This document shows positions 26,087-35,598 of a stretch of 64,000 bases of DNA, piece by piece. Location of the stretch: contig NZ_LR743509.1 of assembly GCF_902712875.1 (NCBI RefSeq), positions 4,533,501-4,597,500 of the forward strand, read 5' to 3'. Position numbers and translations under genes: made by a program. The notes beneath the pieces were generated by a model. It ran no database searches, had not been told where the DNA came from, and saw only the letters and a program-made list of their open reading frames with translations. The stretch comes from Hyphomicrobium sp. ghe19. Its GTDB lineage: Bacteria; Pseudomonadota; Alphaproteobacteria; Rhizobiales; Hyphomicrobiaceae. Positions within the stretch are counted from its first letter, which is position 1. Every line of letters starts with the position of its first letter.

Positions 26087-26841
26087 TAGAGAATCCCCGC
26101 TTGGCTTTTCAGGAGTTCAACAAGTTCAGCAACGCTGCCGACCTTCACGCCGGCTTTACGCGATGCAGGTTCGCTCGTCTTCAAAACTTTGAGCCGGGGC
26201 GCGATATCGACGCCAAAGTCTTCCGGCTTCTTGACATCGAGCGGCTTTTTCTTGGCCTTCATGATGTTCGGAAGCGATGGGTAGCGCGGCTCATTCAACC
26301 GCAAGTCGGTCGTGACGACTGCGGGGAGGTTGACCTTGATGGTTTCGAGGCCGCCGTCGACCTCGCGGGTAACAGATAGCGAGCCTGCCTCCGGAACGAT
26401 CTTCGAGGCGAACGTGGCCTGCGGCCAGTCGAGCAAGCTCGCGAGCATTTGGCCGGTCTGATTGCTGTCGTCGTCGATGGCCTGCTTGCCGAGAATGACG
26501 AGATCGGGCTTTTCGGTCTCGACGAGGGCTTTGAGAAGCTTCGCCACGGCGAGCGGCTCGACGGTCGTGCCTTCCGGGACTTCGATGAGAATGGCGCGAT
26601 CGGCGCCGATGGCGAGCGCCGTGCGGAGCGTTTCCTGGGCCTTCGCCGTGCCGATCGAGACGGCTACGACTTCCTTGGCGCCGCTCTTTTCCTTGAGGCG
26701 AACAGCTTCTTCGATGGCGATTTCATCGAATGGGTTCATCGACATTTTGACGTTTGCCAAATCGATGCCGGAACCGTCCGGTTTGACGCGAATCTTGACG
26801 TTGTAGTCGACGACGCGCTTGACCGGGACAACGATCTTCAT
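26086..26841 (-). CDS. etfB: Electron transfer flavoprotein beta subunit
   Basis: EtfB, 251 residues from ATG 26839-26841 ([20 protein letters not shown]); a frame extending upstream is ignored because the family starts here. It carries the AMP-binding region and the recognition loop ([20 protein letters not shown]) that docks acyl-CoA dehydrogenases. Other core motifs are [16 protein letters not shown] and [16 protein letters not shown]. First gene of the etfB-etfA-hbd operon. Confidence 0.96.
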   Translation of the reverse strand: MKIVVPVKRVVDYNVKIRVKPDGSGIDLANVKMSMNPFDEIAIEEAVRLKEKSGAKEVVAVSIGTAKAQETLRTALAIGADRAILIEVPEGTTVEPLAVAKLLKALVETEKPDLVILGKQAIDDDSNQTGQMLASLLDWPQATFASKIVPEAGSLSVTREVDGGLETIKVNLPAVVTTDLRLNEPRYPSLPNIMKAKKKPLDVKKPEDFGVDIAPRLKVLKTSEPASRKAGVKVGSVAELVELLKSQAGIL

Positions 26842-27141
26842 GTCATTCGCCAGAATGTCTGGCGCTCCCTTGTTGTTGTTTCCCGCGCTTCGGACGAACG
26901 CAGGTTCTTGCAGCGCGCCTGCTGTCCCACTCGGGCAAACTGGCTGCGCCCAAAGGGCCGGCCTGCCCGGTGGCAGAAAGTATAGCTCTCGCAACTGCGA
27001 AGGCCGAAAGCTACGGGCGGGTTTTGCTCAAGTCAATCGGCGCGTGCGTCGCGGTGTCCTAAAGTTTTGAGGACATTTCAGGCTACCGGAGAAGGGATTG
27101 GCGGGTCTCTCGGATTATTGCCCTTCGGTCATCGGCTCCTG
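26842..27141. other. Control region upstream of etfB and tail of the adenosyltransferase gene
   Basis: Three hundred bases without a gene. It must hold the etfB promoter on the minus strand. No convincing -35/-10 pair, operator palindrome or riboswitch was recognised. Confidence 0.4.
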
Positions 27142-27723
27142 TCACCGGTTCTTACCGGGTACCCACAGGATATCGCTTTTGCCCCGATCGTTGACGTAGC
27201 GGCTTGCGACGAAAAGGAAGTCGGAGAGCCTGTTAATGTATTTGAGGGCGGGTGCGCTCACCGGCTCGTCGGGGAGGGCGGCCAGTTCGACCATTTTCCG
27301 TTCGGCCCTGCGCGAAACCGTCCGTGCGACGTGAAGTGCCGCGCCAACCGGGCTGCCTCCTGGTAGAACGAACGAACGTAAAGGTTCGAGTTCGGAATTC
27401 ATTTGATCGATCTCGCCTTCTAGTCGCGTCACCTGCGCGTCCGAGATGCGCAGCGGCTCGTACGAAAGCTTTTGGCCTCGATCCGGCACACAGAGATCGG
27501 CGCCCAGATCGAAGAGATCGTTCTGGACGCGAAGTAACATTGCATCCACGTCCGGCTGTTCGCCCGCCAATTGGGTGCGCGCAACGCCGATGACGGCATT
27601 CGTTTCATCGACGGTGCCGTATGCCGCTATACGGGGAGACGTCTTCGGAACGCGCTCGCCCGTCCCTAGCGCCGTCGTCCCGGCATCGCCGGTTTTGGTA
27701 TAAATGCGATTGAGTACGACCAT
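27142..27723 (-). CDS. Cob(I)alamin adenosyltransferase, PduO type
   Basis: A 193-residue ATP:cob(I)alamin adenosyltransferase making coenzyme B12, the cofactor of methylmalonyl- and ethylmalonyl-CoA mutases. Signatures are the N-terminal ATP-binding RIYTKTGDAGTTALGTGERV (about 6-25), YGTVDETNAVIGVAR (about 35-49), VLPGGSPVGAALHVARTVSR (with the Arg contact) and YINRLSDFLFVASRYVN. Being next to etf/hbd genes fits a supply role for CoA mutases. The start ATG is at 27721-27723. A small HIG1-type membrane gene lies upstream on the same strand, 67 bases away. Confidence 0.92.
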   Translation of the reverse strand: MVVLNRIYTKTGDAGTTALGTGERVPKTSPRIAAYGTVDETNAVIGVARTQLAGEQPDVDAMLLRVQNDLFDLGADLCVPDRGQKLSYEPLRISDAQVTRLEGEIDQMNSELEPLRSFVLPGGSPVGAALHVARTVSRRAERKMVELAALPDEPVSAPALKYINRLSDFLFVASRYVNDRGKSDILWVPGKNR

Positions 27724-27790
27724 TGGTGCGAAAACCTGGTTTGGCTCATGCAGGACAAAAGCGTCAGCGCCTGTGGCAGGCGGCCCGCCA

Positions 27791-27979
27791 TTAGTGGGTC
27801 ACAAAGACGTAGGCAAGAATAATAAGGATTGCCACAAACTGGAGGCCAACGCGCCACCGCATGAGCTTCTGGCTCAGATTGGGGTTTTTGCCCTTCATCA
27901 TGTTCCAGAAGCCGAACAGCAACACGATGAGTACGGCAAAAACAGCAATCGTAGTGGCATGATAGAGAATAGTTTGCAT
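27791..27979 (-). CDS. HIG1-domain / twin-helix small membrane protein
   Basis: Sixty-two residues with two membrane helices (about 7-27, TTIAVFAVLIVLLFGFWNMM; about 45-60, GLQFVAILIILAYVFV). The polar loop GKNPNLSQKLMRWRV is characteristic of bacterial HIG1-domain proteins (the LMRWRV motif). In mitochondria and some alphaproteobacteria such proteins associate with cytochrome oxidase; a role here is inferred. Probably co-transcribed with the adenosyltransferase gene downstream. Confidence 0.85.
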   Translation of the reverse strand: MQTILYHATTIAVFAVLIVLLFGFWNMMKGKNPNLSQKLMRWRVGLQFVAILIILAYVFVTH

Positions 27980-28221
27980 TACCTACATCCGAACCGTGAT
28001 TTGAGATTTTGCTTACGCCTTCCACCTGGGATGAGCAATGTTCATGTGGTTAAACCGACAGTCCTTACAGGTGTGCGGCCAGCCCGGACAGGGTACGGCC
28101 TGCGAAGCATTACGCATTTGAAATTTGCTCTCCGCAGTAAATCCCTTAATTTTTCCGCCGCATCATTCGCGCGCTCGGTTCGGGTCGTCCCAAATCGTGC
28201 ACACCCTGCGATGTGCGCCCA

Positions 28222-29850
28222 ATGAGCCGAGGTCTCGTGTCAAAGAACCTATCGTCGTCGCGCAGTGGACGGCCTCGCCTTAATGGCGTGGGCGCACGTG
28301 CGGGACTGGCCGGCGCACTGATGCTGTCGCTTGCCGTCGCTCCGCTTGGTCCTCTCTATGCGGAGGACGCTCTGCCTTCCGATCCGGGCACCGCGCGCAA
28401 GGTGCTTGAAGAAAAGAAACGCGAACTCGATGCCAATGCCGCCAAAGAGCTGACGATCCAGTCCGACGTCGTGCAGCTCGGCGCCGAACGCGAGCGGCTG
28501 AACGGCCGCCTCGTCGAAACGGCGGGCCTCATTCAGCGCAGCGAAGCGCAGATGACGTCGATCGAGGGGCGCCTTTCGGAGCTTGAAGAGCAGGAGCGTG
28601 TCGTGCAGGGCTCTCTCGCCCAGCGGCATGGGCAGATCTCAGGATTGCTGACCGCATTGCAACGCATGGGGCGCAATCCGCCGCCGGTCCTCGTGACGCG
28701 GCGCGAGGATGCTCTGAAGATGGTGCGGAGCGCGATGCTGCTGTCGTCGGCGTTTCCGGATCTGAAAGACCAAGCGGTTACGCTCGGAACGCAGCTCGCT
28801 GATTTGCAGCGCGTGATGGGTAATATTCGCACCGAGGGCGCGAGGCTGCAGGCTGAAACGGACCGCCTCAACGAAGCGCGCACCCGTCTCGCCAGCCTCA
28901 TGGAAGTCAAAAAGCTGACGCTCGCCGATCGCCAGTCGGAGCTAGCGTCGGTTCGTGTCGCGACCGCCGAAATCACGAAGAGCGTCACTAACCTGTCGGA
29001 ACTGATCAACCGTCTCGATACGACCGTGACGGAGAAGACAGGGCTCGGCGCTTACAACGACGAACTCAAGGCACGGCATGTCGCTGACGCGTCGCAAGGA
29101 CAGACTCAGCCGGCCGGACCGCAGATCATCAAGCCTCCGCCGCCCGAGCAGGATGGCGATAACGCGAAGCCGGCAGCACCAGGAACGCTTGCCAGCAATG
29201 TCGCGACCAACCCGGCCCTCAAATCGCCGGCAGCCGCTCCGCAGGTGAAGGCGATCCCCGTCGGCGGGCTGACGAAAGTTTCCGCGCCCGAAGCCGACCT
29301 TGCGCCGGCGGCTCCGAGCCCCGCCGGCGGAAGCGGCTCGAAAGTGGCCATGGTCGAACTCGCTCCTGGCGGATCATCGCTCATCACCGGCAGCCCGGGC
29401 CGAATCAAACCTGCTATTCCGTTTTCGGACGCTCGCGGCAAACTGCCTTTGCCGGCCCAAGGGCGGCGCGCTTTGACGTTTGGCGAGCGCACCCAATTTG
29501 GCGGCCAGTCGAAAGGCATGGTCATCGAAACGCGGGCTTCGGCGCAGGTGACATCACCGTGTGATGGCTGGGTTGTCTACGCGGGAGAATTCCGCAGCTA
29601 CGGCCAACTCTTGATCATTAACGCGGGCGACGGCTATCATGTGCTGCTCGCGGGTCTATCGCAGATCGACGTCCAGCCGGGACAGTTCGTGCTGACTGCC
29701 GAGCCTGTCGGCACTATGAGCGGTGGGCAAAAGAATTCCTCGCCCGCGCCTGTTAGCGGACCTGTTTTATATGTTGAACTTCGTAAAGATGGGCGTCCTA
29801 TAGATCCCGATCCCTGGTGGGCATCAGGTCAGCAGAAGGTACAAGGCTAA
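28222..29850 (+). CDS. envC: Murein hydrolase activator EnvC-like protein
   Basis: About 542 residues. An N-terminal signal/anchor (about 25-45, GLAGALMLSLAVAPLGPLYA) is followed by a long coiled coil (about 55-260, rich in Glu/Arg heptads) and a Pro/Ala-rich linker (about 285-400). The C-terminal LytM/M23 domain includes VTSPCDGWVVYAGEFRSYG, GDGYHVLLAGLSQIDV and GPVLYVELRKDG. The zinc motifs HxxxD and HxH of active LytM enzymes are absent, as in E. coli EnvC, so it should activate an amidase at the division site rather than cut peptidoglycan. It overlaps ctpA by one base (TAATG), a pairing typical of alphaproteobacteria. The GTG three codons upstream is an alternative start. Confidence 0.88.
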   Translation: MSRGLVSKNLSSSRSGRPRLNGVGARAGLAGALMLSLAVAPLGPLYAEDALPSDPGTARKVLEEKKRELDANAAKELTIQSDVVQLGAERERLNGRLVETAGLIQRSEAQMTSIEGRLSELEEQERVVQGSLAQRHGQISGLLTALQRMGRNPPPVLVTRREDALKMVRSAMLLSSAFPDLKDQAVTLGTQLADLQRVMGNIRTEGARLQAETDRLNEARTRLASLMEVKKLTLADRQSELASVRVATAEITKSVTNLSELINRLDTTVTEKTGLGAYNDELKARHVADASQGQTQPAGPQIIKPPPPEQDGDNAKPAAPGTLASNVATNPALKSPAAAPQVKAIPVGGLTKVSAPEADLAPAAPSPAGGSGSKVAMVELAPGGSSLITGSPGRIKPAIPFSDARGKLPLPAQGRRALTFGERTQFGGQSKGMVIETRASAQVTSPCDGWVVYAGEFRSYGQLLIINAGDGYHVLLAGLSQIDVQPGQFVLTAEPVGTMSGGQKNSSPAPVSGPVLYVELRKDGRPIDPDPWWASGQQKVQG

Positions 29851-31286
29851 TGCGCAAGACTGACTATGCATTCTGGACATTCCTGTTGATGACAGGTTTG
29901 GCCGGCGCGACCACGCTGCTGAACGTCACTCAGACGTACTCGGCGACCGCGTCGCAAAATTCCGAGCTCTATAAGCAGCTCGATCTCTTCGGCGACGTTC
30001 TCGAGAGGGTTCGCTCCGATTACGTCGAAAAGCCCGACGATACCGCGCTCATCGAAGCGGCGATCAACGGCATGCTCGCATCCCTCGATCCGCATTCATC
30101 GTACATGAGCCCGAAGAATTTCCGGGATATGCAGGTTCAGACGCGCGGCGAATTCGGTGGCCTCGGAATCGAAGTCACCATGGAGAACGGCGTCATCAAG
30201 GTCGTTTCGCCCATCGACGACACGCCCGCCGCCAAGGCCGGCCTGATGGCGAACGATCTCATCACCCATCTCGATAACGAAGCGATTTCCGGCCTGACGC
30301 TCGAACAGGCCGTCGAGAAGATGCGCGGTCCGGTCAATACGCCGATCATGCTGACGGTCGTGCGCAAGGGCAAGGATGAGCCGTTCGACGTGAAAGTCGT
30401 GCGCGACGTGATCCGCATCAACGCCGTCAAGTCGCGTGCCGAAGGCGATATCGGCTACGTGAAGGTTACGACCTTCAACGAGCAGACACATGCCAACCTG
30501 GTGAAAGCCGTCGAAACTCTCGACAAGCAGATCGGGCCCAACATCAAGGGTTACATCATCGATCTGCGCAACAACCCGGGCGGTCTCCTCGATCAGGCCA
30601 TCGCGGTGTCGGATGACTTCCTCGAGCAGGGCGCCATCGTTCTCACCAAGGGCCGCAACAACGAGGAAACGCAGCGGGCGAACGCTCGTCCGGGCGATAT
30701 CTCGGACGGCAAGAAGCTCGTCGTCCTGATCAACGGCGGCTCGGCGTCGGCTTCGGAAATCGTTGCGGGTGCTTTGCAGGATCATAAGCGTGCGACGGTC
30801 ATCGGCACGCGGTCGTTCGGCAAGGGATCGGTCCAGACGATCATTCCGCTCGGCGCCAACGGTGCAATCCGCTTGACCACGGCTCGTTACTACACGCCGT
30901 CGAACCGGTCGATCCAAGCCAAGGGCATCGAGCCGGATATCAACGTCGAGGAAGCCGTGCCGGATGACATGAAGGACAAGATCGCCGCCGAGAAGCCGCG
31001 CGGCGAAGCGAGCCTTCGCGGCCATCTGAAGAATCCTGACGGCACCGACCAGACGAAGGATGACGATCTGGCTGAACCGTCGGGTTCGTCGTCCTACGTC
31101 GCCAAGGATGCCGACAAGGACACGCAGTTGCAGTACGCGATCAACTTCCTGCACGGCACCGCTAAGGGTCCGGAGACGTCCAGCGCAACGCCGTCGCCTG
31201 CGCCGACCACGACCGGGCCGTCGTCCGGATCGAACAACAAGGCTCCGGTTCCGTCCGACGATGACAAGAAGGTCACGCCGAACTAA
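29850..31286 (+). CDS. ctpA: Carboxy-terminal processing protease CtpA (S41)
   Basis: A 478-residue periplasmic serine protease. It has an N-terminal signal anchor (about 8-28), a PDZ domain (about 98-180, GEFGGLGIEVTMENGVIKVV) and the S41 catalytic core with YIIDLRNNPGG, GGSASASEI and RSFGKGSVQ. By alignment to Prc/CtpB the Ser300-Lys325 dyad is intact. The C-terminal 60 residues are low-complexity Ser/Pro/Thr. It degrades or matures envelope proteins, and the coupling to envC suggests control of cell-wall hydrolysis. ATG 29850 overlaps the envC stop. A good terminator follows. Confidence 0.95.
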   Translation: MRKTDYAFWTFLLMTGLAGATTLLNVTQTYSATASQNSELYKQLDLFGDVLERVRSDYVEKPDDTALIEAAINGMLASLDPHSSYMSPKNFRDMQVQTRGEFGGLGIEVTMENGVIKVVSPIDDTPAAKAGLMANDLITHLDNEAISGLTLEQAVEKMRGPVNTPIMLTVVRKGKDEPFDVKVVRDVIRINAVKSRAEGDIGYVKVTTFNEQTHANLVKAVETLDKQIGPNIKGYIIDLRNNPGGLLDQAIAVSDDFLEQGAIVLTKGRNNEETQRANARPGDISDGKKLVVLINGGSASASEIVAGALQDHKRATVIGTRSFGKGSVQTIIPLGANGAIRLTTARYYTPSNRSIQAKGIEPDINVEEAVPDDMKDKIAAEKPRGEASLRGHLKNPDGTDQTKDDDLAEPSGSSSYVAKDADKDTQLQYAINFLHGTAKGPETSSATPSPAPTTTGPSSGSNNKAPVPSDDDKKVTPN

Positions 31287-31310
31287 AGCGACCTGCAGAG
31301 GTTAGGGTTT

Positions 31311-31335
31311 GAAGGGCGCCCATTCGGCGCCCTTC
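31311..31335 (+). terminator. Rho-independent terminator after ctpA
   Basis: GAAGGGCGCC, loop CATTC, GGCGCCCTTC (10 perfect pairs) followed by ATTTTGTT, 25 bases after the ctpA stop. Confidence 0.85.
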
Positions 31336-31369
31336 ATTTTGTTGGGCTCTATTCAATAAGGGGCAGGCA

Positions 31370-31897
31370 GTGCCGGATAAATTGAAGAAGGCCGCAGCGG
31401 ACGAGCTTGGATACCGTCCCTGCGTCGGCCTCATGGTCATCAATCGCGACGGCCTCGTATGGGTTGGCCGGCGCGCCGACATCCCCGGCGACGCCGAGGG
31501 ACGCGGGACGTGGTGGCAGATGCCCCAAGGCGGCATCGATCCGGGCGAAGATCCGGCGACGGCTGCCCGTCGCGAGCTTTTCGAGGAAACAGCGATCGTC
31601 TCGGCCGAACAGATTGGTGAGCTATCGAAATGGCTGACCTACGATCTCCCCGACAATCTCATCGGCATCGCATGGGGCGGTAAATATCGCGGGCAGAAGC
31701 AGAAATGGTTCGCCTTCCGCTTCACCGGAGATGACAGCGAAATCAACATCATGCCTCCTAAGGGAGAGCCTGAATTCGTGGCTTGGCGTTGGGCGCCGGC
31801 CGACGATCTTCTCGATCTCATCGTGCCGTTCAAACGGGAGGTCTACCGGGATGTCCTCGCCGAGTTCGCTCCGCTCGCGCGCGGCGAGGGCGGCTGA
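31370..31897 (+). CDS. rppH: RNA pyrophosphohydrolase RppH (first of two)
   Basis: A 175-residue Nudix hydrolase of the RppH/IalA group, which removes pyrophosphate from the 5' end of mRNA and so triggers decay. The Nudix box runs from [17 protein letters not shown] to FEETAIVS; its last conserved Gly is Ala here. Family motifs [43 protein letters not shown] and EFVAWRWAP are present. Start GTG 31370. A paralogue follows 157 bases later; the two share the same motif order. Which one is the housekeeping enzyme cannot be decided here. Confidence 0.9.
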   Translation: MPDKLKKAAADELGYRPCVGLMVINRDGLVWVGRRADIPGDAEGRGTWWQMPQGGIDPGEDPATAARRELFEETAIVSAEQIGELSKWLTYDLPDNLIGIAWGGKYRGQKQKWFAFRFTGDDSEINIMPPKGEPEFVAWRWAPADDLLDLIVPFKREVYRDVLAEFAPLARGEGG

Positions 31898-32054
31898 TGA
31901 AAGTACCTTCCCGCCTTCAGAAAGCTGCCCAAAAATGCGGCTTGTGGCGTTTGCCCCCTATGTGACAGTCTAATGTCATAAGACTGCTATGATTTTCTGT
32001 ACGATAGACGAATCATAGCGCAAACTCGCGTCAAGTTATCCACAGGCCCAGCTA

Positions 32055-32597
32055 ATGACTTTGCTGCCTGATCTTCCGAGCCTCTCGCATCATGCGCTTC
32101 CGTTCCGGACGTGTGTCGGCATCATGCTGCTCAATCGTGAGGGCTTGGTGTGGGTTGGCCGTCGCCGTCCCAAGTGGGCGGGAGATCATCAGGCATACAT
32201 CTGGCAAATGCCCCAGGGTGGTATCGAGAAGTTCGAAGCGCCGCGGCTTGCGGCTCTCAGAGAGCTTCGCGAGGAAACTGGCGTTACAAGCGCCGAAGTG
32301 ATCGGCGAGCATCCGGAGTGGCTGACCTACGAGCTTCCCGACAGCTTGCTCGGCATCGCGCTCAAGGGCCGGTATCGCGGCCAACGGCAGAAATGGTTCG
32401 CGATGCGTTTCCTCGGAGACGATAGCGAAATCGATATATCGCCGAAGGAGGGTACGAAAGCCGAGTTCGATACGTGGCGCTGGGCGCCGCTCGACTCGGT
32501 GCCGAAACTGATCGTGCCGTTCAAGCGCGAAATCTACGAGCGCGTGACGGGTGATTTCGCGCATCTGGTGCGCCCATTGGCTGAACGCCAGCGTTAG
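32055..32597 (+). CDS. RppH-like Nudix hydrolase (second of two)
   Basis: A 180-residue paralogue of the preceding gene with a canonical Nudix box (GGIEKFEAPRLAALREL then REETGVTS). It has the same family motifs: [47 protein letters not shown] and FDTWRWAP. Expected to act on 5'-triphosphate RNA or dinucleoside polyphosphates. Start ATG 32055. The pair looks like an old tandem duplication; identity appears well under full, so functions may have split. Confidence 0.9.
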   Translation: MTLLPDLPSLSHHALPFRTCVGIMLLNREGLVWVGRRRPKWAGDHQAYIWQMPQGGIEKFEAPRLAALRELREETGVTSAEVIGEHPEWLTYELPDSLLGIALKGRYRGQRQKWFAMRFLGDDSEIDISPKEGTKAEFDTWRWAPLDSVPKLIVPFKREIYERVTGDFAHLVRPLAERQR

Positions 32598-32671
32598 CGC
32601 ATCTCGCGCGTTCGCGCGTTTGTTCGGCCGTGCATCCAATTCCGCAAACGGCAGATTCAGCAAACGGATTG

Positions 32672-32806
32672 TCAGTGTGGCACGGTCATGCCGGCGGCTG
32701 ACATGAGCATTCGAATAAGAACCGCGGCGACACCGACCGCGGCGACGCCCCCAGCGTAGATCAGAACAAGCCAGCCGATGCGGCTGAGCCACGAAGGCTT
32801 CTCCAT
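32672..32806 (-). CDS. DUF2474 small subunit of the bd-type oxidase
   Basis: Forty-four residues: MEKPSWLSRIGWLVLIYAGG, continuing as a single membrane helix (about 9-35) and ending MSAAGMTVPH. The W-L-x-R-x-G-W-L pattern followed by one helix is that of DUF2474 proteins, found after cydAB of the cyanide-insensitive type and thought to play the part of CydX. It lies 65 bases after the cydB stop on the same strand. The ATG at 32804-32806 is the only good start; the longer open frame runs back into cydB out of phase. Confidence 0.8.
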   Translation of the reverse strand: MEKPSWLSRIGWLVLIYAGGVAAVGVAAVLIRMLMSAAGMTVPH

Positions 32807-32871
32807 TTCGGCATCTTCGGCGCGGGCGACACGCGTTCCGCGTACCGAACGCCCGCTGGGAGCGCCCGGCT

Positions 32872-33879
32872 TCAATGGTAGCCCTCTCCAGCTTTCACCT
32901 TGCCGCGAAACACGCTGTAGGCCCAAGCCGTGTACATGAGGATGAAGGGAATTATGAAGAGCGCTCCAACGAGCGTGAAGCCAAGGCTCTGTGGGGGCGA
33001 TGCTGCTTCCCAGATCGATATCGACGGCGGAAGTATGTTGGGCCACAGGCTGATGACCAAGCCGCTATAGCCCAGGAAGATCAAGGCCAGCGCGAGCACA
33101 AATGGCAGCCCGTGGGAATCTCGCTGTACCGCCCATAGCAATGCGAGCGTCGCCAAGACGACGAGAACCGGTACCGGCGAAAACAGGATGATGTTGGGTA
33201 ACGAGAACCAGCGTTCCGCAATCGCCGGATGCTCGATGGGCGTCCAGATGCTGACGATGACGATCGCCGCGAAGAGTGTGATGATGATCGGGCGCGCGAG
33301 CGCGCGCATGCGCTCCTGTAAGGGGCCCTCGGTCTTGATGATCAGCCATGTTGCCCCGAGAAGCGCGTAGGCGAAGAGCAAGGCCAGTCCCGTGAAGATG
33401 CTGAACGGCGTCAGCCAGTCGAACGGTCCTCCCGTATAAGCGCGGTTGGTTACCTCGAAGCCCTTGATGAACGTGCCGAGGACGACACCTTGTGAAAAGG
33501 TCGCGAGATAGGAGCCAAAGGAAAACAACGTATCCCATGTGTGTCTCGGCGTCCGTTCGGCGCTCAAACGGAATTCGAAGGCGACGCCACGAAGGATGAG
33601 ACCGGCGAGCATTGCGATGATCGGCAGGTAGAGGGCCGTCAGAACGACCGAATAGGCGACCGGAAAGGCTGCTAGGAGACCCGCGCCGCCGAGCACCAGC
33701 CACGTCTCATTGCCGTCCCATATCGGCGCGACGGAGTTCACCATCAAATCGCGATCGGAGCGGGCGGGGACGAACGGGAAGAGAATTCCGACACCCAGAT
33801 CGAAGCCATCCATGATGACGTACATCACCAGGCCGAAGCCGATGATCAGTGCCCAGATGAGCGGAAGATCGATGCCCAT
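32872..33879 (-). CDS. cydB: Cytochrome bd-type quinol oxidase subunit II (CioB)
   Basis: A 335-residue integral membrane protein with about eight helices, the second subunit of bd oxidase. Diagnostic stretches are VMYVIMDGFDLGVGILFPF, the highly conserved VAPIWDGNETWLVLGG, the loop GAGLLAAFPVAYSVVLTALY and a C-terminal YTAWAYSVFRGKV. CydB stabilises the haem subunit and contributes to proton and oxygen access. ATG 33879 lies 5 bases after the cydA stop. Middle gene of cydA-cydB-DUF2474. Confidence 0.96.
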   Translation of the reverse strand: MGIDLPLIWALIIGFGLVMYVIMDGFDLGVGILFPFVPARSDRDLMVNSVAPIWDGNETWLVLGGAGLLAAFPVAYSVVLTALYLPIIAMLAGLILRGVAFEFRLSAERTPRHTWDTLFSFGSYLATFSQGVVLGTFIKGFEVTNRAYTGGPFDWLTPFSIFTGLALLFAYALLGATWLIIKTEGPLQERMRALARPIIITLFAAIVIVSIWTPIEHPAIAERWFSLPNIILFSPVPVLVVLATLALLWAVQRDSHGLPFVLALALIFLGYSGLVISLWPNILPPSISIWEAASPPQSLGFTLVGALFIIPFILMYTAWAYSVFRGKVKAGEGYH

Positions 33880-33884
33880 GGCTG

Positions 33885-35321
33885 TCAATTCCCTGGCGCT
33901 GACGGAACAACACCGTCGCTTTCGGCACCGGAAATCGGGCGGGCGGGACGACGGAAAGGCTCATCGATGGAGCCGGCGGCGGGGCCCGCGCCTTCGTCCG
34001 GACCTCGCGCAATGATTTTCAGCATGTAGGCGAGGCCTATGCCGAAGACGAGGCAATATAAAACGATGAAAACGATCAGCGAGATCGAAAGTTGGAGAAC
34101 GGAATGGTTCGATGCGCCGACCGCCGTGCGCATGACATTGTAGACGACCCAGGGCTGCCGACCCATCTCGGTCGTTATCCAACCTGCCAGAATGGCGATC
34201 AGTCCCGCCGGTCCCATCCACAAAGCGAAACGGAGGAAGGATTTCGATGTGTACAACTCGGACTTCCACCACAGCCACAGGCCCCAGAGGCCGAGCGCGA
34301 GCATGAGCATGCCGAGGCCGACCATGATGCGGAACGTCCAGAATACCGCCGTCGCGTTTGGTCGATCGTCCCGCGGAAACTGCATCAGTCCCGGGATCTC
34401 GCCGTACAGTTTATGGGTCAAGATCAAGCTGCCGAGATAAGGGACTTCGACAGCGTAAAGCGTTTTTTCCTCCGACATGTCCGGCCAGCCGAACAGGATG
34501 AGCGGGACGCTCTCGCCGGGAATGTTCACCCAATGGCCTTCAATAGCCGCCACCTTGGCCGGCTGGTATTCGAGCGTGTTGAGGCCGTGCTGATCGCCGA
34601 TGAACATCTGGATCGGCGTCAGCACCAAAACCAGTCCCATCGCCATCAAGAGCATCGTGCGTATGGCGGGCGTCTGCCGGCCCCTCAGAAGGTGCCATGC
34701 GGCAGAGGCGCCGACGAGCAGTCCCGTCGCCAAGTACGCCGCGACCGTCATGTGCGCGAGCCTGTATGGGAATGACGGATTGAAGACGACTTTCAGCCAA
34801 TCGGTGGGAACGACTTGGTTGTCGACCACCGTGAAGCCCGCGGGCGTTTGCATCCAACTGTTGGACGCGAGAATCCAGAGTGTCGAAATCAACGTTCCGA
34901 CTGCGACCATGATGGTCGCGAAGAAATGAATGCCGGGGCCGACTTTTTGCCAGCCGAAAAGCATAACGCCGAGGAAGCCCGCTTCGAGGAAGAACGCGGT
35001 GAGAACCTCATACGCGAGGAGAGGGCCTGTGACCGGACCGGCGAAGGTCGAGAAAACGCTCCAATTGGTTCCGAACTGGTACGCCATGACGATGCCCGAC
35101 ACGACGCCCATGGCAAAAGCGATCGCAAATACCTTCACCCAGAACTGATAGAGTTCGCGGTATTTGGCTTGCTCAGTCCACAGCCAAAGACCTTCCAGCA
35201 CCACGAGATAGCTTGCGAGCCCGATGGAGAGTGCAGGAAAGATGATGTGGAACGAGATGGTGAATGCGAACTGGAAACGCGCCAAGTCGATGGCCAGGGC
35301 AGATGCCGCGGTGGTATCCAT
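33885..35321 (-). CDS. cydA: Cytochrome bd-type quinol oxidase subunit I (CioA)
   Basis: A 478-residue haem-bearing subunit. Haem ligands are the N-terminal His in FTISFHIIFP (b595), His in SFPYRLAHMTVAAY (b558 axial His) and Met in the QFPRDDRP-proximal segment. GDQHG and W...E quinol-site residues are present. The Q-loop is short, which places it with the cyanide-insensitive oxidases (CIO) rather than E. coli CydA. It oxidises ubiquinol and reduces oxygen without pumping protons, useful at low oxygen or when sulfide or cyanide blocks haem-copper oxidases. First gene of the operon; the 277 bases upstream hold its promoter, with no clear FNR box seen. Confidence 0.96.
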   Translation of the reverse strand: MDTTAASALAIDLARFQFAFTISFHIIFPALSIGLASYLVVLEGLWLWTEQAKYRELYQFWVKVFAIAFAMGVVSGIVMAYQFGTNWSVFSTFAGPVTGPLLAYEVLTAFFLEAGFLGVMLFGWQKVGPGIHFFATIMVAVGTLISTLWILASNSWMQTPAGFTVVDNQVVPTDWLKVVFNPSFPYRLAHMTVAAYLATGLLVGASAAWHLLRGRQTPAIRTMLLMAMGLVLVLTPIQMFIGDQHGLNTLEYQPAKVAAIEGHWVNIPGESVPLILFGWPDMSEEKTLYAVEVPYLGSLILTHKLYGEIPGLMQFPRDDRPNATAVFWTFRIMVGLGMLMLALGLWGLWLWWKSELYTSKSFLRFALWMGPAGLIAILAGWITTEMGRQPWVVYNVMRTAVGASNHSVLQLSISLIVFIVLYCLVFGIGLAYMLKIIARGPDEGAGPAAGSIDEPFRRPARPISGAESDGVVPSAPGN

Positions 35322-35598
35322 GCTTTAGCCTCGGTATCCGAGCGCGCGAGGTATCACGCGTTCACCTTCACCGGCGGAAAAGTCGCGGCTACATTGCACC
35401 TCGCACCGCTATTCGGAAACAGTGTCGCCTGCGCGAACTTAATGAACGGCTAAGGCGAGGGCGACTTTTCAGTGCACATCATCGTTCGCGATCGTTCGCA
35501 GGCTGATCTATTTCATCGCGACGAGCAATTCAGAAAAAATCCGAAATTAGACTCAGATCAAGAAAGTGCTTCGCGTAATCTTTGCGAGTGTCATGCGG

